Shown here piece by piece: positions 1 through 6,555 of a DNA stretch of 15,246 nucleotides. The translations under genes and the position numbers were made by a program. Positions within the stretch are counted from its first letter, which is position 1. Each line of letters starts with the position of its first letter. Origin of the DNA: Chloroflexota bacterium (GTDB taxonomy: Bacteria; Chloroflexota; Dehalococcoidia; SHYM01); the NCBI GenBank assembly GCA_016199375.1, contig JACQGV010000223.1, positions 1 to 15,246 of the forward strand. The letters run 5' to 3'. The notes beneath the pieces were generated by a model that was not told the origin of the DNA, did no database searches, and saw nothing but the letters and a program-made list of their open reading frames with translations.

Positions 1-47
1 ACGACCCCGTGGTCCCAGCGGGCCAGCACCCGCGCCTGGAGCTCCAT
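1..47 (-). CDS. 5' end of an unrecognised leftward gene (partial)
   Basis: An ATG at 47-45 on the minus strand opens a frame without a stop to the window edge, reading MELQARVLARWDHGV. An AAGGAAGG Shine-Dalgarno-like sequence lies about 5 bases upstream of the ATG on that strand, which is the main support. Fifteen residues are too few to assign a family. The gene diverges from the hydrolase that starts at 122. Confidence 0.45.
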   Translation of the reverse strand, partial: MELQARVLARWDHGV

Positions 48-57
48 AGCACCTTCC

Positions 58-86
58 TTGGCGACGCCGCAGTGTCGGCGTATGCT
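58..86 (+). promoter_or_regulatory. candidate promoter of the alpha/beta hydrolase gene
   Basis: TTGGCG (58-63) and TATGCT (81-86) are separated by exactly 17 bases. Each matches four of six consensus positions. The predicted transcript start near 93 leaves a leader of about 30 bases before the GTG at 122. It is a moderate match in a divergent intergenic region. Confidence 0.35.
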
Positions 87-121
87 ACCAGATACGGTGG
101 GCCGCGGGAAGCGAGGTAGCT

Positions 122-1257
122 GTGGGCCCGGACGCGCGCCGGTACATTATCGTTGGCATCGCCCTGGCCCTGCTCTTCGGCGTCCTGGGCCCGGCGACGA
201 CGCCGCGGGGGCAGGTCGCCGTCAAGACCGTCCTCTTCCTGCCCCAGGTCCTCCCTCAGGTGCCATTCAAGCCCCTGGAGTCCCTGACCCCGGCGCCGCT
301 GTTGGAGGAGGTCAGGTACGGGTCGCCTTCGGCCCGCGGGCTCCTCTACCGGCCGGGGGATGGCAAGCCCCGGGGCGCCTGGTCCTGGTCCTGGGGGTGA
401 ACCCGCTGCCCCTGGACGATCCGGTGGTGGTCCGCCTCGTGCAGGGGCTCGTCCGGATAGGGATGGTGGTGCTGGTGCACGATTCGGAGGACCTGCGCGC
501 TGGCCGCATCCTGCCCCATGAGGTGGACGACCTAGTGGCCGCCTTCATCCACCTGGAATCGCAACCCTTTGTGAAACCGGGCCGCGTGGGATTCGGCGGC
601 TTCTCCGTGGGCGCCTCCCTGGCGCTCCTGGCGGCCGCCGACCCTCGCCTGGCGGACCGCGTCGCCTTTGTCAACGCCTTCGGAGGCTACGCCAGCGCCC
701 GGGAGATGCTGGTAGCGATAGCCACCCGGAGCGCCGAGCTCCAAGGACAGCGGGTGCCCTGGGAGCCCAGCGAATTCGCCGTCCAGGTCTTTCGCAAGCA
801 GCTCATTGATACCGCGCCGACGGAGGAGGAGCGGGCGCGGCTGTGGGACCTGGTCGAGTCGCGGGCGCCGAGCCCGGCCCAGGTGCCCGCCCTTTCTCCG
901 GAAGGGATGGCCATCCTGGCCGCCCTGACGGAGCGGGACCCCGCCCAGGTGCCAGGGCGCCTGGCCGCCTTGTCTCCCCAGGCGCAGGCCCTGCTGGACG
1001 CCCTCTCCCCCAGCCTTCAGCTACACGGCCTGCGAGCGCGGCTGTTCCTGATGCACGACCGCGCCGATAGCTACGTCCCCTACACCGAGTCCCGCCGGCT
1101 GGCGGCGGGCGCAGCGGGGGCCAGGCTGGTCCGCCACACGGAGTTTGCGCTCTTTCAGCACGTCACGCCCAGCGGGGAGCTGGCGCTCCGGGCGCTGGTG
1201 CCTCAAGTCTGGAGGCTACTGGGGCACCTCCAGGCGGTGCTGCTGGAGGTGCTCTAG
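122..1257 (+). pseudogene. alpha/beta hydrolase, membrane-anchored or secreted, broken by a -1 frameshift
   Basis: The N-terminal part starts at GTG 122 with AGG eight bases upstream. It encodes a hydrophobic export or anchor segment (YIIVGIALALLFGVLGP), and this frame stops at TGA 398-400. The rest of a coherent hydrolase continues in the other frame to TAG 1255-1257. Restoring one base near 384 joins ...GKPRGA to LVLVLGVNPL and gives about 378 residues. The nucleophile elbow G-F-S-V-G has its Ser codon at 604-606. A likely catalytic Asp (RADSYVP, about 1066) and His (FQHVTP, 1159-1161) follow in the expected order. The fold call is firm but the substrate is unknown; dienelactone hydrolase-like and lipase/esterase-like are both possible. 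The break lies beside CCCCGGGG and a doubled TGGTCC, so a sequencing error or a true null allele are both open. It shares the final CTAG with the gene on the opposite strand. Confidence 0.75.
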
Positions 1258-1769
1258 GACGGCGGCCTTCCGCCCAGGCTGCTCTTGGGCAGATGCGGGA
1301 AGCCATCCCTGGCCCGGCCCAGCGCCTCGCCCCACTCCTGGGCGCGCCGCTCGCAATCGGCGATCTTGGCGTCCACCAGCGCCTGGCCCTGGGCACCCGT
1401 GGTGGTCCGCGGGTTGTAGTCGGGATGGGCCGCCAGGAAGAGGCGCACATCAACGGGGCTGGTGCGGTAGAGATTGGCCCGCTCGCGCCACCACCTGCCG
1501 CGGTCCTCGCCCAGCGTCCAGTCTAAAAAGGCGTTGGCCTCGCTGCTGGTGGCGACCTCCGCGCGGTCGTCCCGGTAGACGAGATGGCAGAGCTCCAGCC
1601 ACCGCTCCGCGAAAAGCTCCCCCTCCCGCGCCCGCAGATTCCGGTAGACGTTGCTCTGGGCGCGGGTGCTGGCCAGCTCCTCGCTCCGGTAGCGTTCCAG
1701 CGCCTCCGGAGAGGGCTCTGGCCCCTTGAAGCGCTTGATCTCCTGCAAAGACCACAACCCCCTGTTCAA
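1254..1769 (-). CDS. conserved-looking protein of unknown function, 171 aa
   Basis: I do not recognise the family. The protein is soluble, charged and rich in Arg, Glu and Trp, with no signal peptide, membrane segment or metal motif. Segments such as RYRSEELASTRAQSNVYRN and LYRTSPVDVRLFLAAHPDYN have the amino-acid balance of a real protein. The start is uncertain. TTG at 1769 has a poor ribosome site, while TTG at 1748 (giving MQEIKRFKG) lies about nine bases after an AGGGGG run and may be correct. Its stop shares CTAG 1254-1257 with the convergent hydrolase gene. No neighbour suggests a role. Confidence 0.6.
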   Translation of the reverse strand: MNRGLWSLQEIKRFKGPEPSPEALERYRSEELASTRAQSNVYRNLRAREGELFAERWLELCHLVYRDDRAEVATSSEANAFLDWTLGEDRGRWWRERANLYRTSPVDVRLFLAAHPDYNPRTTTGAQGQALVDAKIADCERRAQEWGEALGRARDGFPHLPKSSLGGRPPS

Positions 1770-1811
1770 CGCCGATCACCCTACCACGGCCAGCCCCTGG
1801 CAGCAAACCGG

Positions 1812-1840
1812 TTGCACTGGTAGCCTTTCAGGGGTAGAAT
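1812..1840 (+). promoter_or_regulatory. promoter of the zinc-finger/S51/metallopeptidase operon
   Basis: TTGCAC (1812-1817) and TAGAAT (1835-1840) have a 17-base spacer; the -10 matches five of six consensus positions. The predicted start near 1847 leaves a very short leader, with GAGG at 1851-1854 and ATG at 1861. No regulator site is evident. Confidence 0.6.
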
Positions 1841-1860
1841 AGGCGCTTCAGAGGTCGGCT

Positions 1861-2244
1861 ATGGCACGGAAAACTCAGGCCAGCCGTTACGATAAGCTAC
1901 GCCAGCGCCTCCGCGCGGAGGAGGGGCAGCTCCAGCACGAGATCGAGCGGCTCCGGGCCGAGGCACCGGCGCTGGCCGAGGAGCGCAAGGGCGCAGGCTT
2001 CAGCACCCACATGGCCGAGGATGCGTGGGGCAGCTACGAACGGGAGCACGGACTGGGTCTGGAGGAGCGCCTCTCCGCGTTGTTGGCGGAGGTGCGCCAT
2101 ACCTTGGAGAAGTTCGAGCGGGGCACCTACGGCATCTGCGATAGCTGCGGCAAGGAAATCCCGTTTCCGCGGCTGGAGGCGCGGCCCCAGGCCAACCTCT
2201 GCCTGGAGTGCCAGGCGAAGAAGGAGCGCGCCGGCAGGCCCTGA
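1861..2244 (+). CDS. DksA/TraR-family C4 zinc-finger protein
   Basis: The 127-residue protein has a charged, helical, probably coiled-coil N-terminal half (about 5-85) followed by a four-cysteine zinc finger. The cysteines are C93-x2-C96 and C114-x2-C117, around GICDSCGKEI and NLCLECQ, which is the DksA/TraR signature. Relatives act at the secondary channel of RNA polymerase, although many short Chloroflexota or Firmicutes-type members have no proven role. GAGG six bases before the ATG and a promoter at 1812-1840 fix the start. It leads a probable three-gene operon, with 36 bases to the S51 peptidase. Family call confident; regulation of its own operon is only a guess. It is not classical DksA, because it is shorter and the rest does not match closely. 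Confidence 0.85.
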   Translation: MARKTQASRYDKLRQRLRAEEGQLQHEIERLRAEAPALAEERKGAGFSTHMAEDAWGSYEREHGLGLEERLSALLAEVRHTLEKFERGTYGICDSCGKEIPFPRLEARPQANLCLECQAKKERAGRP

Positions 2245-2280
2245 GACCAGGACGGTGTACGGCGCGAGAGAAGTCCACCG

Positions 2281-3024
2281 ATGCAGCCCGGCCCTGGCAC
2301 CATCGCCCTCATCGGCGGTGAGGAGTTCGAGCCTGGCTTCCAGGAGGTACACCGCTCCCTCCTAGCGGAGCTAGGCCGTCCTCGCCCCAAGGTGGTCTTC
2401 TTCCCCACCGCCGCCGCCGCCGATGGCCCGGGAGTGGCCTCCGAATGGGGCCGGCAGTGCGAACGCTGCCTGGGAGTCCTGGGCGCTCAGGTGGAAGTGG
2501 CCTTGGTGGAGGATCGAGCGGGAGCGGAGAGCCCCACCATAGTGAGGACGGTCGGAGAGGCCGACCTCGTCTACCTGGGCGGCGGCAAGCCGGGCTATCT
2601 GCTGGACGTCCTGGGCGGCTCGCCAACCTGGGCCGCCATCGCAGCGGCCTACCGCAGGGGCGCCATGCTGGTGGGGGCCAGCGCCGGGGCCATGGTCCTG
2701 GCTGAGTATATGCTATACATCCGCAGTGACGCCGACTTCCCGCCGCGGCGCTGGGCCCAGGGCCTCGACCTCATCCACGGGGCCGCCGTAGCCCCCCACC
2801 TCAACCGCTTCTCCGCCCCGCGGCTGGCCGACATCCGCCGCAGCCTGGACTCCAGGATCACCCTCATTGGCATCGAGGAGTTCACTGCCCTAGTCCTGGC
2901 CAACGACGCCTGGGAGGTGAGGGGCAGCGGATGTGTGCGGCTGCAAGGTCCCAACGGAGAGCGCTGGTACCGGGGCGGCCAGCGGCTGGAGGCGCCGGCG
3001 GGGCCAACCCTGCGGCTGCCCTAG
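2281..3024 (+). CDS. peptidase S51 (cyanophycinase-like) / class I GAT-like protein
   Basis: The 247-residue protein fits the S51 fold. It has an N-terminal TIALIGGEEF strand-loop, VVFFPTAAA (38-46), DLVYLGGGKPGYLL (95-108) and the nucleophile elbow GASAGAM with Ser134. A conserved-type HLNRF follows in the C-terminal half. S51 enzymes (dipeptidase E, cyanophycinase) cut Asp-containing or beta-linked peptides with a catalytic serine. Without structure I cannot tell a peptidase from a non-catalytic amidotransferase-like member. No signal peptide is visible, so it is probably cytoplasmic, unlike its downstream partner. GAGAGAAG precedes the ATG at suitable distance. The next gene begins 13 bases after its stop, which supports co-transcription. 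Confidence 0.8.
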   Translation: MQPGPGTIALIGGEEFEPGFQEVHRSLLAELGRPRPKVVFFPTAAAADGPGVASEWGRQCERCLGVLGAQVEVALVEDRAGAESPTIVRTVGEADLVYLGGGKPGYLLDVLGGSPTWAAIAAAYRRGAMLVGASAGAMVLAEYMLYIRSDADFPPRRWAQGLDLIHGAAVAPHLNRFSAPRLADIRRSLDSRITLIGIEEFTALVLANDAWEVRGSGCVRLQGPNGERWYRGGQRLEAPAGPTLRLP

Positions 3025-3037
3025 AGATGCCCGCGCC

Positions 3038-4288
3038 ATGAAGCGACTACGGCCAGCCATCCTATCCCTTCTCCTTCTCATCACCCTGGCCATGTCCAGC
3101 GGCAGCCTCGCCGCGCAGGACACGGTGGCCAATAGCGCCGCGCCTTTCCGGTTCCGCCTCGCCTCTTGGGAAACGCGAGCCCTCCTGGAGAGCGGCGCCG
3201 CGCAGCTCCGCCGGCAGTTCCAGCCCTCCCTGGGCCTCCGAGCCGAGGACACCGAGCTGGTGAAACGCTATTTCACCCTGGCGCAGCAGGCGAACATGCT
3301 CCGCGAGGAGCTGGGCAAGGCCGCCGCCACGCGGCAGGACGCCAGCGGCATCGAACAACAACTCGCAGCCCTAGAACACCAGCAGGGGATACTGGAGAGC
3401 GCGGTGGAGAGGACCATCGCCGTCCAACTGACACAGGCCCTGCGCCAGGAGGGGTTGGGGCGCGGGCCCAGGCGCCGCATCCTGTTCCCGCCGGTCCTTT
3501 TCAAGCTGGACCCCCTGCCCGCGCTGCTAGCGGTCTCGCCGCGGGAGCGCATCGAGCTGAAGGAGAGCCACCTGCTGCAACCGGGCCTCCTCATCCTCGC
3601 GCGGGAGCGGGTGGAGGGCCAGCAGGCCCGCCTGGGGCTCTCGTCGCTGGTCACCGACATCGGGGGCCTGGCGACCTACCCCAGCCAGGTCCCCAACAGC
3701 TTCGGGCTCGACTTCGCCCTGGCCACGGTGGCCCACGAATGGCTCCACCAGTACCTGGCGTTCCAGTCCCTGGGCAAGGGCTATTTTGCCGGCGGAGAGA
3801 TGACCAGCCTGAACGAGACTGTGGCGGCCCTCTTCGGCGATGAGCTGGGGGCGCGCCTCTACTACGAGCTGTACGGGGGCCCCCCTCCCACACCGAGCCA
3901 CCGCGAGGCGGGCGCCGCCGCCAAGCCGGAGCCGGGCGCCTTCGACTTCACCCGGGAGATGCGGCAGACGCGCCTGCGAGCCGAGGAGCTACTGGGAGAG
4001 GGCCGGGTGGCCGAGGCCGAGGCCTACATGGAGGAGCGCCGCCAGCTCTTCCTGGCCCAGGGCTACTACCTGCGCAAGCTCAACCAGGCCTACTTCGCTT
4101 TCCACGGGAGCTACGCGGAGGGGCCAGCCTCCATCAGCCCCCTGGGGAGACAGGTGCGGCTGATAAGGGAGCGCAGCAGCGGGCTGGGCGACTTTGTCCA
4201 CACGGTGGAGCGCTTCGGGCGCTTCGAGGAGTTTCAGGCCTACCTGCGGGCACAGGGCCTGGCCCCCGCCGGGGCTACCGGACCTTGA
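3038..4288 (+). CDS. exported zinc metallopeptidase with HExxH motif
   Basis: Starting at ATG 3038, the protein is 416 residues and opens with a clear signal peptide or anchor (MKRLRPAILSLLLLITLAMS). The reading frame is open further upstream, but that extension overlaps the previous gene and would bury the signal peptide. The predicted zinc site is H233-E-W-L-H237, in VAHEWLHQYLAF. A likely third ligand is E260 in MTSLNETVAALFGDE, a gluzincin-like arrangement. The C-terminal part (RRQLFLAQGYYLRKLNQAY) resembles the layout of predicted aminopeptidases of the COG4324 kind, but I cannot confirm membership. It probably acts outside the membrane or in the envelope. Pairing with a cytoplasmic S51 peptidase suggests stepwise peptide breakdown (inference). 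The last four codons and stop overlap an antisense gene relic. Confidence 0.75.
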   Translation: MKRLRPAILSLLLLITLAMSSGSLAAQDTVANSAAPFRFRLASWETRALLESGAAQLRRQFQPSLGLRAEDTELVKRYFTLAQQANMLREELGKAAATRQDASGIEQQLAALEHQQGILESAVERTIAVQLTQALRQEGLGRGPRRRILFPPVLFKLDPLPALLAVSPRERIELKESHLLQPGLLILARERVEGQQARLGLSSLVTDIGGLATYPSQVPNSFGLDFALATVAHEWLHQYLAFQSLGKGYFAGGEMTSLNETVAALFGDELGARLYYELYGGPPPTPSHREAGAAAKPEPGAFDFTREMRQTRLRAEELLGEGRVAEAEAYMEERRQLFLAQGYYLRKLNQAYFAFHGSYAEGPASISPLGRQVRLIRERSSGLGDFVHTVERFGRFEEFQAYLRAQGLAPAGATGP

Positions 4289-4367
4289 TCTTGGTCTAGC
4301 CCTTGACCCCCTGCTTTTCCTGAACATCCATGCACTTGATCGCCCCAGCAAGGAGTGCGCGCAGCGC
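4275..4367 (-). pseudogene. decayed 3' fragment of a second copy of the 75-aa gene at 4799-5026
   Basis: Read leftward, this stretch gives LRALLAGAIKCMDVQEKQG, then VKG, a TAG stop, TKIKVR and another TAG at 4277-4275. The intact protein at 4799-5026 ends MRTLLDVAIKRMDVQEKPG, then VKGKTRIKVQ. By hand, 4281-4367 matches 4805-4891 at about 70 of 87 bases without gaps. The first 60 bases differ at only nine positions. One Lys codon has become an amber stop, and the first 43 or so codons are absent. The relic lies immediately behind the cupin gene and overlaps the 3' end of the metallopeptidase gene on the other strand. Confidence 0.8.
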
Positions 4368-4372
4368 TGCCC

Positions 4373-4723
4373 CTAGTCAATGGGCACGAAGATGCAATGG
4401 CGGGTCTGGCCGGCGACGGCTTTCGATAGGTGGCCCTTGCCCGTGGTGTCCTCGACCAGGATCACCTCCCCCGCAGGGATGATACGGCTCTCGCCGTCGC
4501 TGGCCGTGATCTGCACCCCGGCGTCGAGGTTGATGATGTATTGGCGGCGGGGCGCCGGATGCCAGCCGAGGTCATAGGTGGGCGGCACCTGGCGGAATAT
4601 AATCCCCGCGGCAGGCAAACGCTCGGAGAGCTTGCCGCCGCGCGTCTCCTCGATCCACTTGACCTCGATGTCGCGGAAGTGCGACTCGCCGCTAGCGTCG
4701 GTGTACAAGTTGTGTATGCGCAC
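4373..4723 (-). CDS. single-domain cupin protein
   Basis: The 116-residue protein is a small one-domain cupin. DLGWHPAPRRQYIINLDAGV is the first cupin motif region, and IIPAGEVILVEDTTGKGHLS is the second. The start is GTG at 4723, with AGAGGAG five bases upstream. Related cupins of this size and wording (beginning near RIHNLYTDASGESHFRDI) are common, and their substrates are unknown. A consensus TATAAT on this strand at 4756-4751 could give it its own transcript. It also lies 75 bases behind the 75-residue gene and the ArsA ATPase on the same strand. Metal-binding His residues are likely in the WHPAPRRQY and KGHLS segments (family knowledge, not shown). Confidence 0.8.
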   Translation of the reverse strand: MRIHNLYTDASGESHFRDIEVKWIEETRGGKLSERLPAAGIIFRQVPPTYDLGWHPAPRRQYIINLDAGVQITASDGESRIIPAGEVILVEDTTGKGHLSKAVAGQTRHCIFVPID

Positions 4724-4750
4724 GCTGACTCCTCTGTACAGAATGCGTGA

Positions 4751-4756
4751 ATTATA
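4751..4756 (-). promoter_or_regulatory. candidate -10 element upstream of the cupin gene
   Basis: The minus strand reads TATAAT, a perfect -10 match, about 28 bases before the GTG start at 4723. No good -35 hexamer lies at the right distance; a TG two bases before the hexamer might partly compensate. A short hairpin (TGCCC-AAA-GGGCA) lies just upstream, between it and the 75-residue gene. Confidence 0.4.
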
Positions 4757-4798
4757 GCCAGTTGCCCTTTGGGCATCCCAGCGCGCCGCGCAGCGGCT

Positions 4799-5026
4799 CT
4801 ACTGGACCTTGATCCTGGTCTTGCCTTTGACCCCTGGCTTCTCCTGGACGTCCATGCGCTTGATAGCCACATCCAGCAGGGTGCGCATCGCCATCAGGGC
4901 CTCTTTGGCAGCGCCCCGGGCATGCTGGCTTGCCTCGGCCGGCACCCCCCGCAGCAGACGCGGGCGCAGATGCACCACGATCTCGTCCTTGTCCGTGAGC
5001 TCCACCTCAAGCAGCTTGATGGACAT
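4799..5026 (-). CDS. small protein of unknown function in the ArsA cluster, 75 aa
   Basis: I do not recognise this family. The protein begins MSIKLLEVELTDKDEIVVHL, looks like a beta-strand pair followed by an Ala-rich helix (about 30-55), and ends in a basic tail (KGKTRIKVQ). It has no membrane segment or Cys motif. The start is unusually well supported, with AAGGAGGT, a full Shine-Dalgarno match, five bases before the ATG. It lies 39 bases downstream of the ArsA-type ATPase and is almost certainly co-transcribed with it. A decayed copy of its 3' half lies at 4275-4367. A partner or adaptor of the ATPase is a reasonable inference, not something the sequence shows. Confidence 0.75.
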   Translation of the reverse strand: MSIKLLEVELTDKDEIVVHLRPRLLRGVPAEASQHARGAAKEALMAMRTLLDVAIKRMDVQEKPGVKGKTRIKVQ

Positions 5027-5065
5027 GGGATACCTCCTTGCTATTCCGGGATAGCGCTGGGCGGG

Positions 5066-6250
5066 CTAGCGCCGGGCCTTGGCCGGATCGCCGCCGAAGG
5101 TGATGCGCAGACCGCCCTCCTCGAATTTCGCCTCCAGCACCTCCCGGCCCGCCAGGGTGCGCGGGAGGACTATGTTGCGCCGGTGGCTTCCCGCCTGGAC
5201 CACCACCTCGTCACCCGTCCTCAGCACCGAGATCTGCTCCTTGGAGACGAAGGGAAGCTGGACAGTCATCGAGTAGCGGCCCCCGTCCTTACGGATGGTG
5301 TGAGCCTTGCCCTTGAAATAGACGGCGGTGGGGTCCTCGTCCGGGAACAACACCGAGGCCATCCGCTCCAGCATCGCGGTGCCCACCACCTCCTGATCAA
5401 AGAGCGGGACTTGTCGGATGGGGACCGGACGGAAGCCCTCTTCGATAAGATGGAAGTAGCGGGCCTGGCTCTCCTTCCAGGCCGCGAAGTAGGGGTCCTC
5501 CACACCGGGCGGGATGAGGCGGTTGCAGACCACCAGGTCAGTCGAGTACCCGTACAGGTTGAGGTAGGTGAAGGTGCGCTGGGTCTCCTTGATGACCATC
5601 TTCTCCGGATTCATCACCAGGCGGACCGAGGACTCGTCGGGGTTGTCCAGGATGCCGCGCATCCGCTCCACCTGTCGGAAGAGGTCCCGCACGGATTTGA
5701 ACACGGCGTCCTCTGGAAAGGGGATCCCAGTCATAGGCTGCACGATGGGGCGGAGCACCCGCGCGACGCTGCGCTCGATAGGCAGCAGCCGCTCCATCCA
5801 CCAGCGGGCCACGTCGGGGAAGCTCAAGAGCCGCAGGGTCTCGGCGGTGGGAGCGCAGTCCACCACGAGGACCTCAAAGTCGCCCCGGTCGTAGTATTCG
5901 GTGATGTAGAGCAGGCTGGCCAGCTCCTCCATGCCCGGCAGGACGGCCAGCTCCTCGGCTACCACCTCGTTCATGCCGCGCCAGGACAGGAGCGCGGAGA
6001 GCCAACTCTGGACCGTATCCCAACGACGCTCCATCTCCCGCAGGACGTTGACCTCCTGCCCCCAGAGCCGTTCTGCCACCTTCACCGGCTCTGGACCCAG
6101 CGCCTGGTCTAAGGAATCGCTGAGGCTATGAGCGGCATCGGTGCTGATGACGACGGTGGGATGGCCCAACTGGGCGGAGCGCAAGGCCGTGGCCGCCGCC
6201 ACGCTGGTCTTGCCCACGCCGCCCTTGCCAGTATAGAGGATGGTCCGCAT
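5066..6250 (-). CDS. ArsA/Get3-family transport-energising ATPase with C-terminal HSP20-like domain
   Basis: The 394-residue protein starts with the deviant Walker A GKGGVGKTS (8-16). It has a switch-like STDAAHSLSD (36-45) and the family signature DCAPTAETLRLLSFP (131-145). ELAVLPGMEEL (100-110) is the helical element seen in ArsA/Get3 proteins. Residues about 320-385 (YSMTVQLPFVSKEQISVL onwards) look like the ArsA HSP20-like beta-sandwich appended in many bacterial members. Get3 relatives target tail-anchored membrane proteins and ArsA energises arsenite export. No arsenic genes lie in this window, so the arsenic role should not be assumed. GGAGG lies four bases before the ATG. It heads a leftward cluster with the 75-residue protein and the cupin. 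Confidence 0.9.
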   Translation of the reverse strand: MRTILYTGKGGVGKTSVAAATALRSAQLGHPTVVISTDAAHSLSDSLDQALGPEPVKVAERLWGQEVNVLREMERRWDTVQSWLSALLSWRGMNEVVAEELAVLPGMEELASLLYITEYYDRGDFEVLVVDCAPTAETLRLLSFPDVARWWMERLLPIERSVARVLRPIVQPMTGIPFPEDAVFKSVRDLFRQVERMRGILDNPDESSVRLVMNPEKMVIKETQRTFTYLNLYGYSTDLVVCNRLIPPGVEDPYFAAWKESQARYFHLIEEGFRPVPIRQVPLFDQEVVGTAMLERMASVLFPDEDPTAVYFKGKAHTIRKDGGRYSMTVQLPFVSKEQISVLRTGDEVVVQAGSHRRNIVLPRTLAGREVLEAKFEEGGLRITFGGDPAKARR

Positions 6251-6276
6251 GACGCCTCCGCATCTGCTGCCACCCC

Positions 6277-6282
6277 ATTATA
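6277..6282 (-). promoter_or_regulatory. candidate -10 element of the ArsA cluster
   Basis: The minus strand carries TATAAT about 26 bases before the ATG at 6250, giving a leader of roughly 20 bases that includes the GGAGG site. The only -35-like hexamer, TAGACG, is at a longer spacing than normal. The -10 match is strong; the promoter as a whole is moderate. Confidence 0.45.
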
Positions 6283-6347
6283 TAGCCGGGGTCTCCCTGA
6301 GCCCGTCTAGGAGGCCCTGACTCTGCCGAAATGGCGTGGCGCTCTGA

Positions 6348-6374
6348 GCGCGCGGCCCCTGCGTGCCCGCGCGC
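6348..6374 (+). repeat. GC-rich inverted repeat upstream of the tRNA-Ile promoter
   Basis: GCGCGCGG (6348-6355) and CCGCGCGC (6367-6374) are perfect complementary arms around an 11-base spacer. They could form a hairpin between the divergent ArsA and tRNA-Ile transcription units. There is no T-run, so it is not a standard terminator. The simple GC content lowers its weight. Confidence 0.35.
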
Positions 6375-6396
6375 GAGGCCTGCACAGCACCGCGCC

Positions 6397-6425
6397 TTGA
6401 CGCTCCTGCAGGGCGACCATATACT
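6397..6425 (+). promoter_or_regulatory. promoter of tRNA-Ile
   Basis: TTGACG (6397-6402), a 17-base spacer and TATACT (6420-6425) match five of six consensus positions each. The predicted start near 6432 lies a few bases before the mature 5' end at 6439. This is the best promoter in the window. Confidence 0.75.
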
Positions 6426-6438
6426 GGGCGATGCCTCC

Positions 6439-6515
6439 GGGCCGCTAGCTCAGTCGGTTAGAGCACAGTCCTGATAAGACTGGGGTCCTTGGTTCGATTC
6501 CAAGGCGGCCCACCA
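6439..6515 (+). tRNA. tRNA-Ile (anticodon GAU)
   Basis: The acceptor stem GGGCCGC pairs with GCGGCCC (6505-6511). The D stem is GCTC/GAGC and the anticodon stem CAGTC/GACTG. The loop CTGATAA gives anticodon GAU, and the T arm is CTTGG-TTCGATT-CCAAG. The discriminator is A6512 and CCA is encoded at 6513-6515. It stands alone with its own promoter, not inside a ribosomal RNA operon, where tRNA-Ile(GAU) is often found. Accessory genes start 40 bases downstream. Confidence 0.97.
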
Positions 6516-6555
6516 ACGAAATTCGAACCCCAGCGGCGCATTCGCATGATTACGT

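Noticed and set aside
362..400. Programmed -1 ribosomal frameshift in the hydrolase gene
   Set aside because: No heptamer allows good re-pairing of both tRNAs, and I see no clear downstream structure; an indel is simpler.
2933..3037. 35-residue N-terminal extension of the exported metallopeptidase
   Set aside because: It overlaps the S51 gene and would put the signal peptide inside the protein; ATG 3038 is a better start.
4769..6112. A 447-codon rightward open frame across the ArsA ATPase and the 75-residue gene
   Set aside because: It is the antisense shadow of two well-supported genes. The protein is His- and Gly-rich with no recognisable fold, as expected for antisense of high-G+C coding DNA.
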